DNA of 64,000 nucleotides from Marinifilaceae bacterium (GTDB lineage: Bacteria > Bacteroidota > Bacteroidia > Bacteroidales > Marinifilaceae), in NCBI GenBank assembly GCA_016936255.1, contig JAFGYE010000095.1:1-64000 (forward strand), written 5' to 3'. Made by a program: the position numbers and the translations under genes. The notes beneath the pieces were generated by a model that was given only the letters and a program-made list of their open reading frames with translations, searched no databases and was not told the origin of the DNA. Below, piece by piece: positions 9,516-17,444 of the stretch (positions are counted from its first letter, which is position 1; the number at the start of each line of letters is the position of its first letter).

Positions 9516-11336
9516 CTATTCAAAAATAATTTTCATTTCGCAACGCTGGCACTGAAATTCAAGTTTGTAACGATTTTTATTATCAACAAGATACAATGGT
9601 TGATTTGTTTTTTGTCCGGTACTGACCTCTTTGTTGCACAGACCAAATTCATGACGCAAACAATGTTTTGTGGTCATGAGTGTTTTTCCTTTGAAATTGG
9701 ATTGCAACTCGAAACCTTTTTCGATTTTTTCGACCCCACACTTGAGATAAAACTCTTCGGCTTTACAATTTACCACATTACCCATATAATTCAGGTTTTT
9801 TGTGTGGTATTTGGGATGCGAGATTAGCGCTCTCGTTTTGGGCTGTTGAAATGCATTAAGCCGATTTTCAGTTAAAGAATCAAGAACCTGTCGGCGCAGC
9901 TCATTCAGCACTTTGGCCTGAACAAAGGGAGCTTCAGTAAAGTTGGTGTCAATGGAATTGATCGAGTAGATTGAATCTCCCGATTTTGATAATTGATTTT
10001 TAAGATTAGTAATTGCCATTTCAGCATTGCGGGCCAATTCAAACTCTTCCTTAAGTTGAACCGAAGCACTAATGCCGTCTTCATCTGCAGCAAATAAGGT
10101 CAGAATATTTTCTTTAAATTCCAGAAAAAGATCCGTTGAAATTCTTCTGATAGAGTTGTCTCTTTTTAGCATTTTGGCAAATTCGTGATCGTTATTACGA
10201 TACAAAACAGCACCTTTAACCAGCATGCTCATTTCATTTGGGAAAACCTGTTTCCCTTTTACTCCATTCACCAGAATTCCTTTTAACAGCTTATTGTGAT
10301 TAAAAAAGCAAAGACCATCACCATTGTGAATTTCAAATTTGGTATCAATTATAAAATGATCTTTTCGGATGTCAACAATCTTACCAATTTCTTTTCCTAA
10401 TGATTTTGGCGTGTGGAAATTTGCGATTTCGGGAATTCTACCTGTAAAAAAATAGTTGGTGAAACCGCGGTTAAAAGTTCTCTCTAAATCCGGTTCAAAG
10501 TTTGGTTTAACTGTCCCTGACGATGCTTTTTCAAATTCTTTTTTCTTTGCAAAAACATCATCTAATTCTTTTCTGTAATAGTTTGTAACATTCTTTAGAT
10601 AGGAACTGTCTTTTAAACGTCCCTCAATTTTCAGAGAGCAAATGCCGCTTTCCACCAATTCTTTCATATGACCCGAGAGATTCAGGTCTTTTAAAGAGAG
10701 CAGGTGTTTGTCTTTCGCAATTACTTTTCCTTCTCCGTCAACCAAATCGTATTTCATCCGGCAAGCCTGACTGCATTCTCCGCGATTTGCAGAGCGTCCG
10801 CCAACAGCATGAGAGAAATAGCACTGCCCACTAAGTGAAACACATAATGCGCCGTGAATAAAATATTCAAGCTCTGCCGTAGTATTTTTGCGGATTTCTT
10901 TAATTTGATCCAAGGAAAGCTCCCGGGCAAGAATAATTCTTTTAAATCCGACTTGTTCTAAAAATTTAATCCGATCGATATCGTAATTATGAGTTTGTGT
11001 ACTGGCATGAAGTTCGATAGGAGGAAGATTCATTTCCAGAACACCCATATCCTGAACAATTAAAGCATCAGCGCCAAGCTTATAAAGTTTATGAATCAGC
11101 TCTTCAGCTTCTTTTAATTCATGGTCATATAGAATCGTATTCATCGTGATGAATACTTTCGCCCAGTATTTATGAGCATATTTAATCAACTCCCCAATAT
11201 CTTCGAGAGTATTTCCTGCGGCTGATCGGGCACCAAATTTAGGTGCACCAATATATATAGCATCAGCTCCGTAATTAATGGCAGCCATTCCTGTTTCCAT
11301 ATTTTTGGCTGGAGCTAATAGTTCTATTTGTTTCAT
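9516..11336 (-). CDS. peptidase U32-family protein (RlhA/TrhP-like)
   Basis: This U32-family protein is about 606 residues long. The N-terminal TIM-barrel part has ELLAPAKNMETG, INYGADAIYIG and the family signature ELEYFIHGALCVSLSGQCYFS, with the four-cysteine set continuing in CSQACRMKYDLV. In E. coli, U32 proteins act in tRNA and rRNA hydroxylation (TrhP, RlhA) and use an Fe-S cluster; proteolysis is an older claim. The C-terminus has more cysteines (KHCLRHEFGLCNK, CQRCEMK), a likely second metal site. I start at the ATG at 11336 (MKQIELLAPAKN), because the upstream extension to 11387 runs into a repeat element. Confidence 0.88.
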   Translation of the reverse strand: MKQIELLAPAKNMETGMAAINYGADAIYIGAPKFGARSAAGNTLEDIGELIKYAHKYWAKVFITMNTILYDHELKEAEELIHKLYKLGADALIVQDMGVLEMNLPPIELHASTQTHNYDIDRIKFLEQVGFKRIILARELSLDQIKEIRKNTTAELEYFIHGALCVSLSGQCYFSHAVGGRSANRGECSQACRMKYDLVDGEGKVIAKDKHLLSLKDLNLSGHMKELVESGICSLKIEGRLKDSSYLKNVTNYYRKELDDVFAKKKEFEKASSGTVKPNFEPDLERTFNRGFTNYFFTGRIPEIANFHTPKSLGKEIGKIVDIRKDHFIIDTKFEIHNGDGLCFFNHNKLLKGILVNGVKGKQVFPNEMSMLVKGAVLYRNNDHEFAKMLKRDNSIRRISTDLFLEFKENILTLFAADEDGISASVQLKEEFELARNAEMAITNLKNQLSKSGDSIYSINSIDTNFTEAPFVQAKVLNELRRQVLDSLTENRLNAFQQPKTRALISHPKYHTKNLNYMGNVVNCKAEEFYLKCGVEKIEKGFELQSNFKGKTLMTTKHCLRHEFGLCNKEVSTGQKTNQPLYLVDNKNRYKLEFQCQRCEMKIIFE

Positions 11337-11358
11337 GTGTCTTAAATTGTTTAAAGAT

Positions 11359-11434
11359 GTCAGAAAGAATTTATCTTGATTAAACAATCATGCTCATGTA
11401 TGAGTTAATAATTATTAAATCACAGACGTTTCAT
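11359..11434. repeat. 76-bp palindromic upstream element, copy A
   Basis: This segment matches 17339-17414 at 66 of 76 positions by manual alignment. Its centre is CTCATGTATGAG, flanked by imperfect AT-rich arms (TGATTAAACAAT and ATTATTAAATCA). It lies directly upstream of the minus-strand U32 gene. The second copy has perfect arms and also lies directly upstream of a minus-strand gene (batE). Confidence 0.8.
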
Positions 11435-11618
11435 TCTTTTCAAATTTTTAGCGAAGATACAAACCAATCTTGAGATCAATAGAAATTCAACTTGATTGTT
11501 TTCTTGCTCAATAATAAATAGCAACTATAAATTCATTTATACTTATCTCTAATATTTCTTTTTTTAGAAATCAGAATCTTATTTATATCTTGATTAAATA
11601 AAAATAACGAAAAAGAAG

Positions 11619-12701
11619 ATGATTAAAAATACATTATTGACTCCTTTTGCGATTGGTAAAATCGAATTGGAAAATAGAATGGTGATGGCTCCAATGACCA
11701 GAAACAGAGCTGGAGAAGGAAATGCTCCTACCAAACTAATGACAGAATATTACCAACAAAGGGCAGGAGCAGGATTAATTATTACAGAGGCCAGTCAAAT
11801 TTCGCCTCAAGGAATGGGGTATCCGGCAACGCCTGGAATTTATAGTAAAGTTCAGGTGGAAGGCTGGAAACAAGTTACAAAGGCTGTTCATGACAAAGGC
11901 GGAAAGATATTTATACAACTTTGGCATGTTGGGCGAATTTCGCATCCTGATTTTCACAACGGAGAATTGCCGGTAGCGCCTTCGGCTGTTCGGCCGGCGG
12001 GACAAGCATTTACGTATGAGGGACTGAAAGATTTTGTGACACCGAGAGCTTTGGAAACAGAGGAGATTGCAAGTATTGTGGAAGATTATAAAAAAGCAGC
12101 GAAAAATGCGAAGGATGCAGGTTTTGACGGCGTTGAAATTCATACAGCAAATGGTTATTTAATCGATCAGTTTTTGGAAGATAAAACAAACCACCGAACT
12201 GATAAATATGGTGGAACAGTAGAGAATCGAGCCCGTTTTCTGTTTGAGGTTTTAGACGCAACGCTGCAGGTTTGGGATTCTTCAGCGGTGGGTATTCGTC
12301 TTTCGCCTAGTGGTTTATTTAATGATATGGGAGATTCGGATCCAACATCAATTTTTAATTATGTGATTGAAAAATTGAACGCATATGATCTTTCTTATTT
12401 GCATTTGATTGAACCATTGATGCCTCTTAATGATCATCCGCAATTGATTAAAGATGTAGCCGGTTATTACGGGAAACAGTACAGGGGCGTTCGAATGGTG
12501 AATGGAGGATTTACGAAAGAGACAGGTCATAAAGTTATTGCTTCGAAAAAAGCAGAATTGGTTTCTTTCGGAGTACCCTATTTAGCCAATCCTGATTTAG
12601 AAAAACGATTTGAACAAGGAGCTGAATTGAATGTAGCTAATAAAGAAACTTTTTACGGGGGTAACGAAGTTGGATATACCGACTATCCGGCTCTTGTATA
12701 G
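11619..12701 (+). CDS. old yellow enzyme family NADH:flavin oxidoreductase
   Basis: This 360-residue FMN-dependent ene-reductase is of the N-ethylmaleimide reductase/xenobiotic reductase type. The barrel starts with LTPFAIGKIELENRMVMAPM, a typical FMN-binding strand. WHVGR near residue 108 and HTANGYLIDQFL near 175 (His and Asn bind the carbonyl of the substrate) are present, as is DKYGGTVENRARFLFEVLDA. The length is normal. It is a single gene between a divergent U32 gene and a convergent transsulfuration gene and ends at a shared terminator. The physiological substrate cannot be read from sequence. Confidence 0.93.
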   Translation: MIKNTLLTPFAIGKIELENRMVMAPMTRNRAGEGNAPTKLMTEYYQQRAGAGLIITEASQISPQGMGYPATPGIYSKVQVEGWKQVTKAVHDKGGKIFIQLWHVGRISHPDFHNGELPVAPSAVRPAGQAFTYEGLKDFVTPRALETEEIASIVEDYKKAAKNAKDAGFDGVEIHTANGYLIDQFLEDKTNHRTDKYGGTVENRARFLFEVLDATLQVWDSSAVGIRLSPSGLFNDMGDSDPTSIFNYVIEKLNAYDLSYLHLIEPLMPLNDHPQLIKDVAGYYGKQYRGVRMVNGGFTKETGHKVIASKKAELVSFGVPYLANPDLEKRFEQGAELNVANKETFYGGNEVGYTDYPALV

Positions 12702-12715
12702 ATTTTAAAATTAAG

Positions 12716-12745
12716 AACTCCGAATGAGATTCGGAGTTTTTTTTT
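12716..12745. terminator. bidirectional terminator between convergent genes
   Basis: A perfect 10-bp stem, AACTCCGAAT (12716-12725) with ATTCGGAGTT (12729-12738), has a 3-nt loop followed by T to 12745. It lies between the old yellow enzyme gene and the convergent PLP gene whose stop is at 12744, so it may serve both. Confidence 0.88.
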
Positions 12746-14261
12746 AGATTTGATTTAAGGCTTTTTCGAAAATTCTGATTAATTCTTCGATTGGCTCTGT
12801 ACCCACTGATATACGAACCAATTCCCAGTTGATTTCCTTTTCGGTAAGCAGTTTTCGTCCCTTTTCAGATTTAATCATATCGTAATGAGCCAAATAAAAA
12901 TAAGGCATTACCAATGTGAATTCTGTACCGAGGCTTGGACCTTTCGGGAGTTCAAGAGCATCATAGAACTTTTCAATTGGGCCATCAAATTCAATAGAAA
13001 TTAAACCGGTATAGTTGTTTTCTTCTTTTTCAATTTTCGAATAGTTGGCTTTGTTTCTTTTATGGTGAGACCAATTAACTGTCTTTACAGCAGGATGTGA
13101 TTCGAAAAAACGAGCCAATTCAAATACATTTTTTTGAATGGATTTAACTCTCGATTCAATACCTGAAATTTGAAATGCAATTCGTTCCAAATCTCTTCTG
13201 TATAATTCTTGTTGGTAGGGTTTTAAATCAACCAAATTGTTCTTTGTCCAGTTCGAATTAGGATTTGGAACAACACAACCAGCCATAACATCAGCCATTC
13301 CTGATGCAAATTTTGTGAGGCTTTCTACCGCAAAATCACAATAAGGCAGATAATTCATATTCACGCATGTTCCAATTGTTCCATCCACAATTAATGGGAT
13401 ATTGAGCTTGCTTAAATGCGAATATAGAAAAGGCAAATTAGGAGTGTGAAGAAAAGGATTGGTTGGGATTTCGGTAAATACTGCGGCAATTCTCCCTTTG
13501 TTAGCTTCTATTATCAATAGTAATTCTTTCTCGTCGTAAACAGAGATTACCTCAAAATAAGATTCACTGTACTTTCTCAAAATATCTATGGTATCGGTGT
13601 ATAACCAACCATATTGAATGAAAATAGTGGCTTTTTTTAGCTTTTGAATTTGATTAATGCCCTCAAAAAGAGAATATATCGCATTCATTCCACTCGAAAA
13701 TAGTTCAATATTTTGATTCTTATCTAGCAGGAACTGTTTTTGGAGTTCTTGTTTAACGTGCTGTTCCGGATTGGTAGAAAGCATTTCCTCTTGATGTGGA
13801 TTGTTTATGAGTTTTAGCTTGAGTAAGAAATCCTCTAATTGTCTCGAAAAAACTTTGTGTCCGGTATGCTGAATAAAGTCGCATGCTTTTTTGAGAGCAG
13901 GATTTTGCGAATCAACAGAAATGGTGAAGATTCCGTTTAATTCATATTCTCTGAAATTAAGTTCAAAAAAACTACTTACAAGTTGACAGGAGGATTTTGA
14001 TGGAAACAGGAAGAGATGTTTCTCTTCGCTAATTGAAAAATGAGCCTTAAAATATTCAATAACCTTTGTTTCGTAAGGATGACAGAAAAAGCGGGGATAG
14101 CCTGTTTCCATGCAATTCCGCCAGTTATTCTTATTTTCTTCATAGGAATATACATCCTGAATAGTTGGAAGACTAACAGAAATAGCGTGAACATTGTGCG
14201 GTGGAATCGATTTTCCGCAAGTTATGTTTCGGTATGGGGTTTTAACCATGCATTTTTCCAT
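12744..14261 (-). CDS. cystathionine gamma-synthase-like PLP enzyme, fungal Str2-like
   Basis: This 505-residue PLP enzyme belongs to the Cys/Met metabolism family. ESLTKFASGMADVMAG contains the presumed PLP lysine, and the C-terminus has GTEPIEELIRIFEKAL. The N-terminal part (IPPHNVHAISVSLPT, then GYPRFF) resembles fungal cystathionine gamma-synthases, which carry an extra N-terminal region; typical bacterial MetB proteins are about 385 residues. It starts 4 bp after the stop of the shorter PLP gene, so they form an operon. The pair likely covers cystathionine synthesis and cleavage, but which enzyme does which step is inference. MVKTPYRN four residues later is an alternative start. Confidence 0.8.
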   Translation of the reverse strand: MEKCMVKTPYRNITCGKSIPPHNVHAISVSLPTIQDVYSYEENKNNWRNCMETGYPRFFCHPYETKVIEYFKAHFSISEEKHLFLFPSKSSCQLVSSFFELNFREYELNGIFTISVDSQNPALKKACDFIQHTGHKVFSRQLEDFLLKLKLINNPHQEEMLSTNPEQHVKQELQKQFLLDKNQNIELFSSGMNAIYSLFEGINQIQKLKKATIFIQYGWLYTDTIDILRKYSESYFEVISVYDEKELLLIIEANKGRIAAVFTEIPTNPFLHTPNLPFLYSHLSKLNIPLIVDGTIGTCVNMNYLPYCDFAVESLTKFASGMADVMAGCVVPNPNSNWTKNNLVDLKPYQQELYRRDLERIAFQISGIESRVKSIQKNVFELARFFESHPAVKTVNWSHHKRNKANYSKIEKEENNYTGLISIEFDGPIEKFYDALELPKGPSLGTEFTLVMPYFYLAHYDMIKSEKGRKLLTEKEINWELVRISVGTEPIEELIRIFEKALNQI

Positions 14262-14265
14262 TAAA

Positions 14266-15411
14266 TTATTTAAGCGCGTTTTCTAAATCTTCAAGCAGAT
14301 CATCGATGTGTTCCAGTCCGATGGACAATCGAACTGTGGACGGGAAGATTCCAATCGCTTGCAGATCCTCTTTAGAAAAGGATGCGTGACTAATTTTAGC
14401 GGGAATTTCAATTCGTGAATCAGCAGTTCCGAACGAGGCTTTTTCTCCAAACCAGCGAGTGGCTGCTACCAATTTTTCAGCCGTTTCGACATTCTGCATG
14501 TGAACAGTGAGCACGCCGGGGAAAATTTTCATTTGAGATTTTGCCAACTCATGTTGCGGATGATTTTTGGAGCCTGGATACACCAGCTTATTCACTTTTG
14601 GGTGTTTCTCCAAATATTCAGCAACCTGAATTGCACTTTGTTCATGATGCTTGAGTCGTAAGGGGAGAGTAGGTATTCCCAGTGAAATTAAAAATACATC
14701 AAAGGGATTTTGGGAACGACCTTCGGCATTGGCAAAATAGGCAACCTTTTCGCCATCTTCCTCCCATTTAGAGACCAATGCACCAGCCACAGTACTTCCA
14801 TGTCCTGAAATGTATTTTGTAGCGCTGAAAACAGAAAAATCAGCTCCCAAATCAAGCGGTTTCTGAGATGCAAATGTTGCGAGACTGTTATCAACGGCAA
14901 ATTTGCTTCCATTGTTTTTGGCAAGCCTTGCCAATTCTCTTAAATCAATAATTTTCATTCCCGGATTGGTGGGAGATTCACAAAGAACTAAATCAAAGTT
15001 TTCGGTTTCCAATAAGTTTTGAATTTCCAAAAGATCAGTAAAATCAGCAAAGAAAACTTCTACATTGTATTTGTCTTTATACACTTGTAAAAGTCGGTAA
15101 GTGCCGCCATAACAATCTTTTTCAACCAAAATTTTACTGTTTGCTTTTAATACAGTTTCGAAAAGCAGGGCAATTGCTCCAATCCCGGTATGAGTGCACG
15201 AACAAGATGCCCCATTTTCAGCCTTGGCAAAAACCGTTTCCAAAGCATCTCTTGTTGGATTATCAGAGCGGGTGTAATCGTAAATTTTAGATCCGGACTG
15301 TTTTTTCAGATCAAAGGTAGCTGTTTGATAAATTGGTAAGTGCGACGCCCCGTATGGATCGTGCACGCCACCTTCTTCAGCCAAATGTGCAAGTAAAGTT
15401 TCAATATGCAT
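14266..15411 (-). CDS. cystathionine gamma-synthase/beta-lyase (PLP-dependent)
   Basis: This is a 381-residue Cys/Met metabolism PLP enzyme of normal bacterial length. It has YDYTRSDNPTRDALE near residue 44, then CESPTNPGMKI near 145, and FSATKYISGHGSTVAG near 193 with the Schiff-base lysine. The C-terminus RLSIGLEHIDDLLEDLENAL is typical. MetB, MetC and related lyases cannot be separated reliably by eye. It is the first gene of a two-gene operon with the Str2-like enzyme, a layout that fits conversion of cysteine to homocysteine. No riboswitch was recognised in the 200 bp upstream. Confidence 0.88.
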   Translation of the reverse strand: MHIETLLAHLAEEGGVHDPYGASHLPIYQTATFDLKKQSGSKIYDYTRSDNPTRDALETVFAKAENGASCSCTHTGIGAIALLFETVLKANSKILVEKDCYGGTYRLLQVYKDKYNVEVFFADFTDLLEIQNLLETENFDLVLCESPTNPGMKIIDLRELARLAKNNGSKFAVDNSLATFASQKPLDLGADFSVFSATKYISGHGSTVAGALVSKWEEDGEKVAYFANAEGRSQNPFDVFLISLGIPTLPLRLKHHEQSAIQVAEYLEKHPKVNKLVYPGSKNHPQHELAKSQMKIFPGVLTVHMQNVETAEKLVAATRWFGEKASFGTADSRIEIPAKISHASFSKEDLQAIGIFPSTVRLSIGLEHIDDLLEDLENALK

Positions 15412-15582
15412 TCGCGAAAAATTGATTAAATAGTTATAAACTTATGATACAAATTAACTTGTTTGTTTTAGCGTGGTTAGTACAGATAATTTATAAGCCT
15501 GTTACAAATTTAACTTTTCAGATGAAGAATTGCTTCTGAAAGGCAAAAAAAAGATATATTGGTCTTTAATTTTGATTGGAGA

Positions 15583-15606
15583 TAAAAAAAGAGCCTTTAA
15601 GGCTCT
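15583..15606 (-). terminator. terminator of the aldose epimerase-like gene
   Basis: AGAGCCTT (15590-15597) pairs with AAGGCTCT (15599-15606); on the minus strand a run of T (plus-strand A 15583-15589) follows. It is just downstream of the stop at 15613. Confidence 0.8.
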
Positions 15607-15612
15607 ATTATT

Positions 15613-16491
15613 TTATTCTGTGATTTCTATCGAATATGTGGCACTAAATGTTTTGCCGAAATCAAGAGATTGAATGATTTCTTTTTCAGAAAATTCCCTG
15701 CTCGAATCATAGCTGTCGGCGATCCCAATCCAAGGTTCAATGCAAACATAGGGCGCATTTGGTTTTGCCCAAAGTCCAAGATAAGGGAAATCATCAAGGC
15801 TGACTTTTAAGGAGAAATTTGAATTCTTACTCCTTAATTTCACAAAGGAGGATTTTAGATTTTTAAAAATCAGAGCATCCTTTGCGAAAAGATCTGGTGC
15901 AAGTTCAATTCGATCATTTTCATCTAAAATCAATTTTCCTTCCTGGCCAATAAGTCCATTGTCGACAATCATCCAGGTGTGTGCAGTTTCTTTTTGCTCA
16001 AATTCAAGATAATAATCCGAGTATTTTTCTCCTTCCTTTAACGGACATGCAAAAGCGGGATGCCCACCCAGACAAAAGAGTAGATCTTTTGGGCCGGTAT
16101 TAATCACATCATGTTTCACATGTAATTTCTTACCATCCAATATAAAATGAATGTAGAATTCAAATTCGAAAGGGTAGACTTTACGGGTGTTTTCGTTTGA
16201 TTTTAATACAAAACAAAGCTCATTATCTGATTTGCTGTGCATTTGAATATCTTTATTGTTGCGAATAAATCCATGTTTGGGCATTGCATATTCTTTGCCT
16301 TCATGAATAAATCCATCTTCTTTTAAACAGCCAATAACCGGGAATAGGTTGGGAGCGTGGCTTCCCCAAATTTCAGGATCAGCTTGCCACATAAATTCCT
16401 GATTGGTAAGTCTCGATTTAATACTGCAAAGTTCAGCTCCTTTTTCAAGAACCTCAATTTGGAAGAATTCGTTTTGTATGCTGTATTTCAT
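15613..16491 (-). CDS. aldose 1-epimerase family protein (LacX-like)
   Basis: This 292-residue protein belongs to the galactose mutarotase-like superfamily, close to the LacX/YeaD-type proteins. Conserved landmarks are HAPNLFPVIG near residue 45, MPKHGFIRN near 70, CLGGHPAFACPL near 143 and CIEPWIGIADSYD near 258. These proteins are thought to act on sugars or hexose 6-phosphates, but substrate specificity is seldom known. It stands alone, with its own terminator, between the transsulfuration operon and the bat operon. Confidence 0.9.
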   Translation of the reverse strand: MKYSIQNEFFQIEVLEKGAELCSIKSRLTNQEFMWQADPEIWGSHAPNLFPVIGCLKEDGFIHEGKEYAMPKHGFIRNNKDIQMHSKSDNELCFVLKSNENTRKVYPFEFEFYIHFILDGKKLHVKHDVINTGPKDLLFCLGGHPAFACPLKEGEKYSDYYLEFEQKETAHTWMIVDNGLIGQEGKLILDENDRIELAPDLFAKDALIFKNLKSSFVKLRSKNSNFSLKVSLDDFPYLGLWAKPNAPYVCIEPWIGIADSYDSSREFSEKEIIQSLDFGKTFSATYSIEITE

Positions 16492-16521
16492 ATTGCTGTT
16501 TGATAAGCTTGTTGTATGAAT

Positions 16522-16550
16522 AAAAAGGATTTCGAAGCCGAAATCCTTTT
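16522..16550 (-). terminator. terminator of the bat operon
   Basis: A perfect 12-bp stem, AAAAGGATTTCG (16523-16534) with CGAAATCCTTTT (16539-16550), has a 4-nt loop. On the minus strand it ends in TTTT. It lies 15 bp after the batE stop codon and before the divergent flank of the epimerase gene. Confidence 0.85.
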
Positions 16551-16565
16551 ACGTTATGGAGTTAA

Positions 16566-17315
16566 TTATATCATTTCAATGTCTTCTTTTTTCAGCCAAC
16601 CTTCATTGCCATCGCTAAGCAGAATATTCCTCCAATCCTGCAGTTCTCCAATCACTTTAACTTTAGTGCCTTCGTGCAGTAAGAACAATTCGGTACCGCT
16701 TTTGTCCGGAGAACCTTTAACGGTAACACTTGGACTCACAATAATTGCATGCTCACGAATATTGATTTCATCCGTCTTTTTTGAAGCAAAAGAATAAGTC
16801 ATGATTGAAATACCAAAGGCAAAAAAAGCAAAGAAAAAACCTAGTTTTTTAAGACCTGATTTATTGCTGTACAGATAAAAACAGGCAAAAATAAGCGTCA
16901 GTAAAAAAAATAGAATTGAGAAGTAAGACCATATATCAGCCGAAAAACTATTTCGGATCCCAGAAAACCATCTTTTTATAAATATTTCAGGCAAAACTTC
17001 AAACTTATCCAAAACATGTTTACGGGCTAAGTCTAAATTGTACTGAATATCCTTGTCGTTAGGAGAGAATAGTAAAGCCCGCTCATAGTTTAAAATGGAA
17101 GAAGAGATTTCTCCTGTTTTGTAGTAAGCATTTCCCAGATTAAAATAAATTTCCGGTGCTTCTAAATGAGTATCCAAAACAAATTCATAGGCTTGAATTG
17201 CTTTCTCGTATTCCCCTTTCTTATACATCTCATTGGCCTCAGAAATTGGGTTAACTTGAGCCCATGTTTGAGTGCTGATAAATATGGCGAGTATAAATTG
17301 TAATGCTTTTTTCAT
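16566..17315 (-). CDS. batE: BatE: TPR and SH3-like membrane protein
   Basis: This is the last gene of the bat operon. A signal peptide (MKKALQFILAIFISTQTWA) is followed by TPR units around EMYKKGEYEKAIQAYEFVL and APEIYFNLGNAYYKTGE. Two membrane helices near residues 130-180 come next, then a C-terminal SH3-like domain with GTKVKVIGELQDWRNILLSDGNEGWL. This matches BatE from the Bacteroides aerotolerance locus, a periplasm-facing scaffold whose exact role is unresolved. I take the ATG at 17315 rather than 17336, because it gives a proper signal peptide. The copy B palindromic element lies just upstream and separates it from batD by 130 bp. Confidence 0.9.
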   Translation of the reverse strand: MKKALQFILAIFISTQTWAQVNPISEANEMYKKGEYEKAIQAYEFVLDTHLEAPEIYFNLGNAYYKTGEISSSILNYERALLFSPNDKDIQYNLDLARKHVLDKFEVLPEIFIKRWFSGIRNSFSADIWSYFSILFFLLTLIFACFYLYSNKSGLKKLGFFFAFFAFGISIMTYSFASKKTDEINIREHAIIVSPSVTVKGSPDKSGTELFLLHEGTKVKVIGELQDWRNILLSDGNEGWLKKEDIEMI

Positions 17316-17338
17316 CTGTTTATAATTTTTATGCAATT

Positions 17339-17414
17339 GTCAGATGGAACTTACCTTGATTAAATAATCATGCTCATGTATGAGTTGATAATTATTTAAT
17401 CATGTACGTTTCAT
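17339..17414. repeat. 76-bp palindromic upstream element, copy B
   Basis: This copy has perfect outer arms, TGATTAAATAAT and ATTATTTAATCA, around CTCATGTATGAG. It agrees with 11359-11434 at 66 of 76 positions. It lies within the bat operon between batD and batE, directly upstream of the batE start. Confidence 0.8.
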
Positions 17415-17444
17415 GTTTAATTTGATATTACACAATCAATTAAT

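Noticed and set aside
13976-14264. Frames opposite or shifted to the Str2-like gene
   Set aside because: They are shadows of the real PLP enzyme, which has continuous family motifs.
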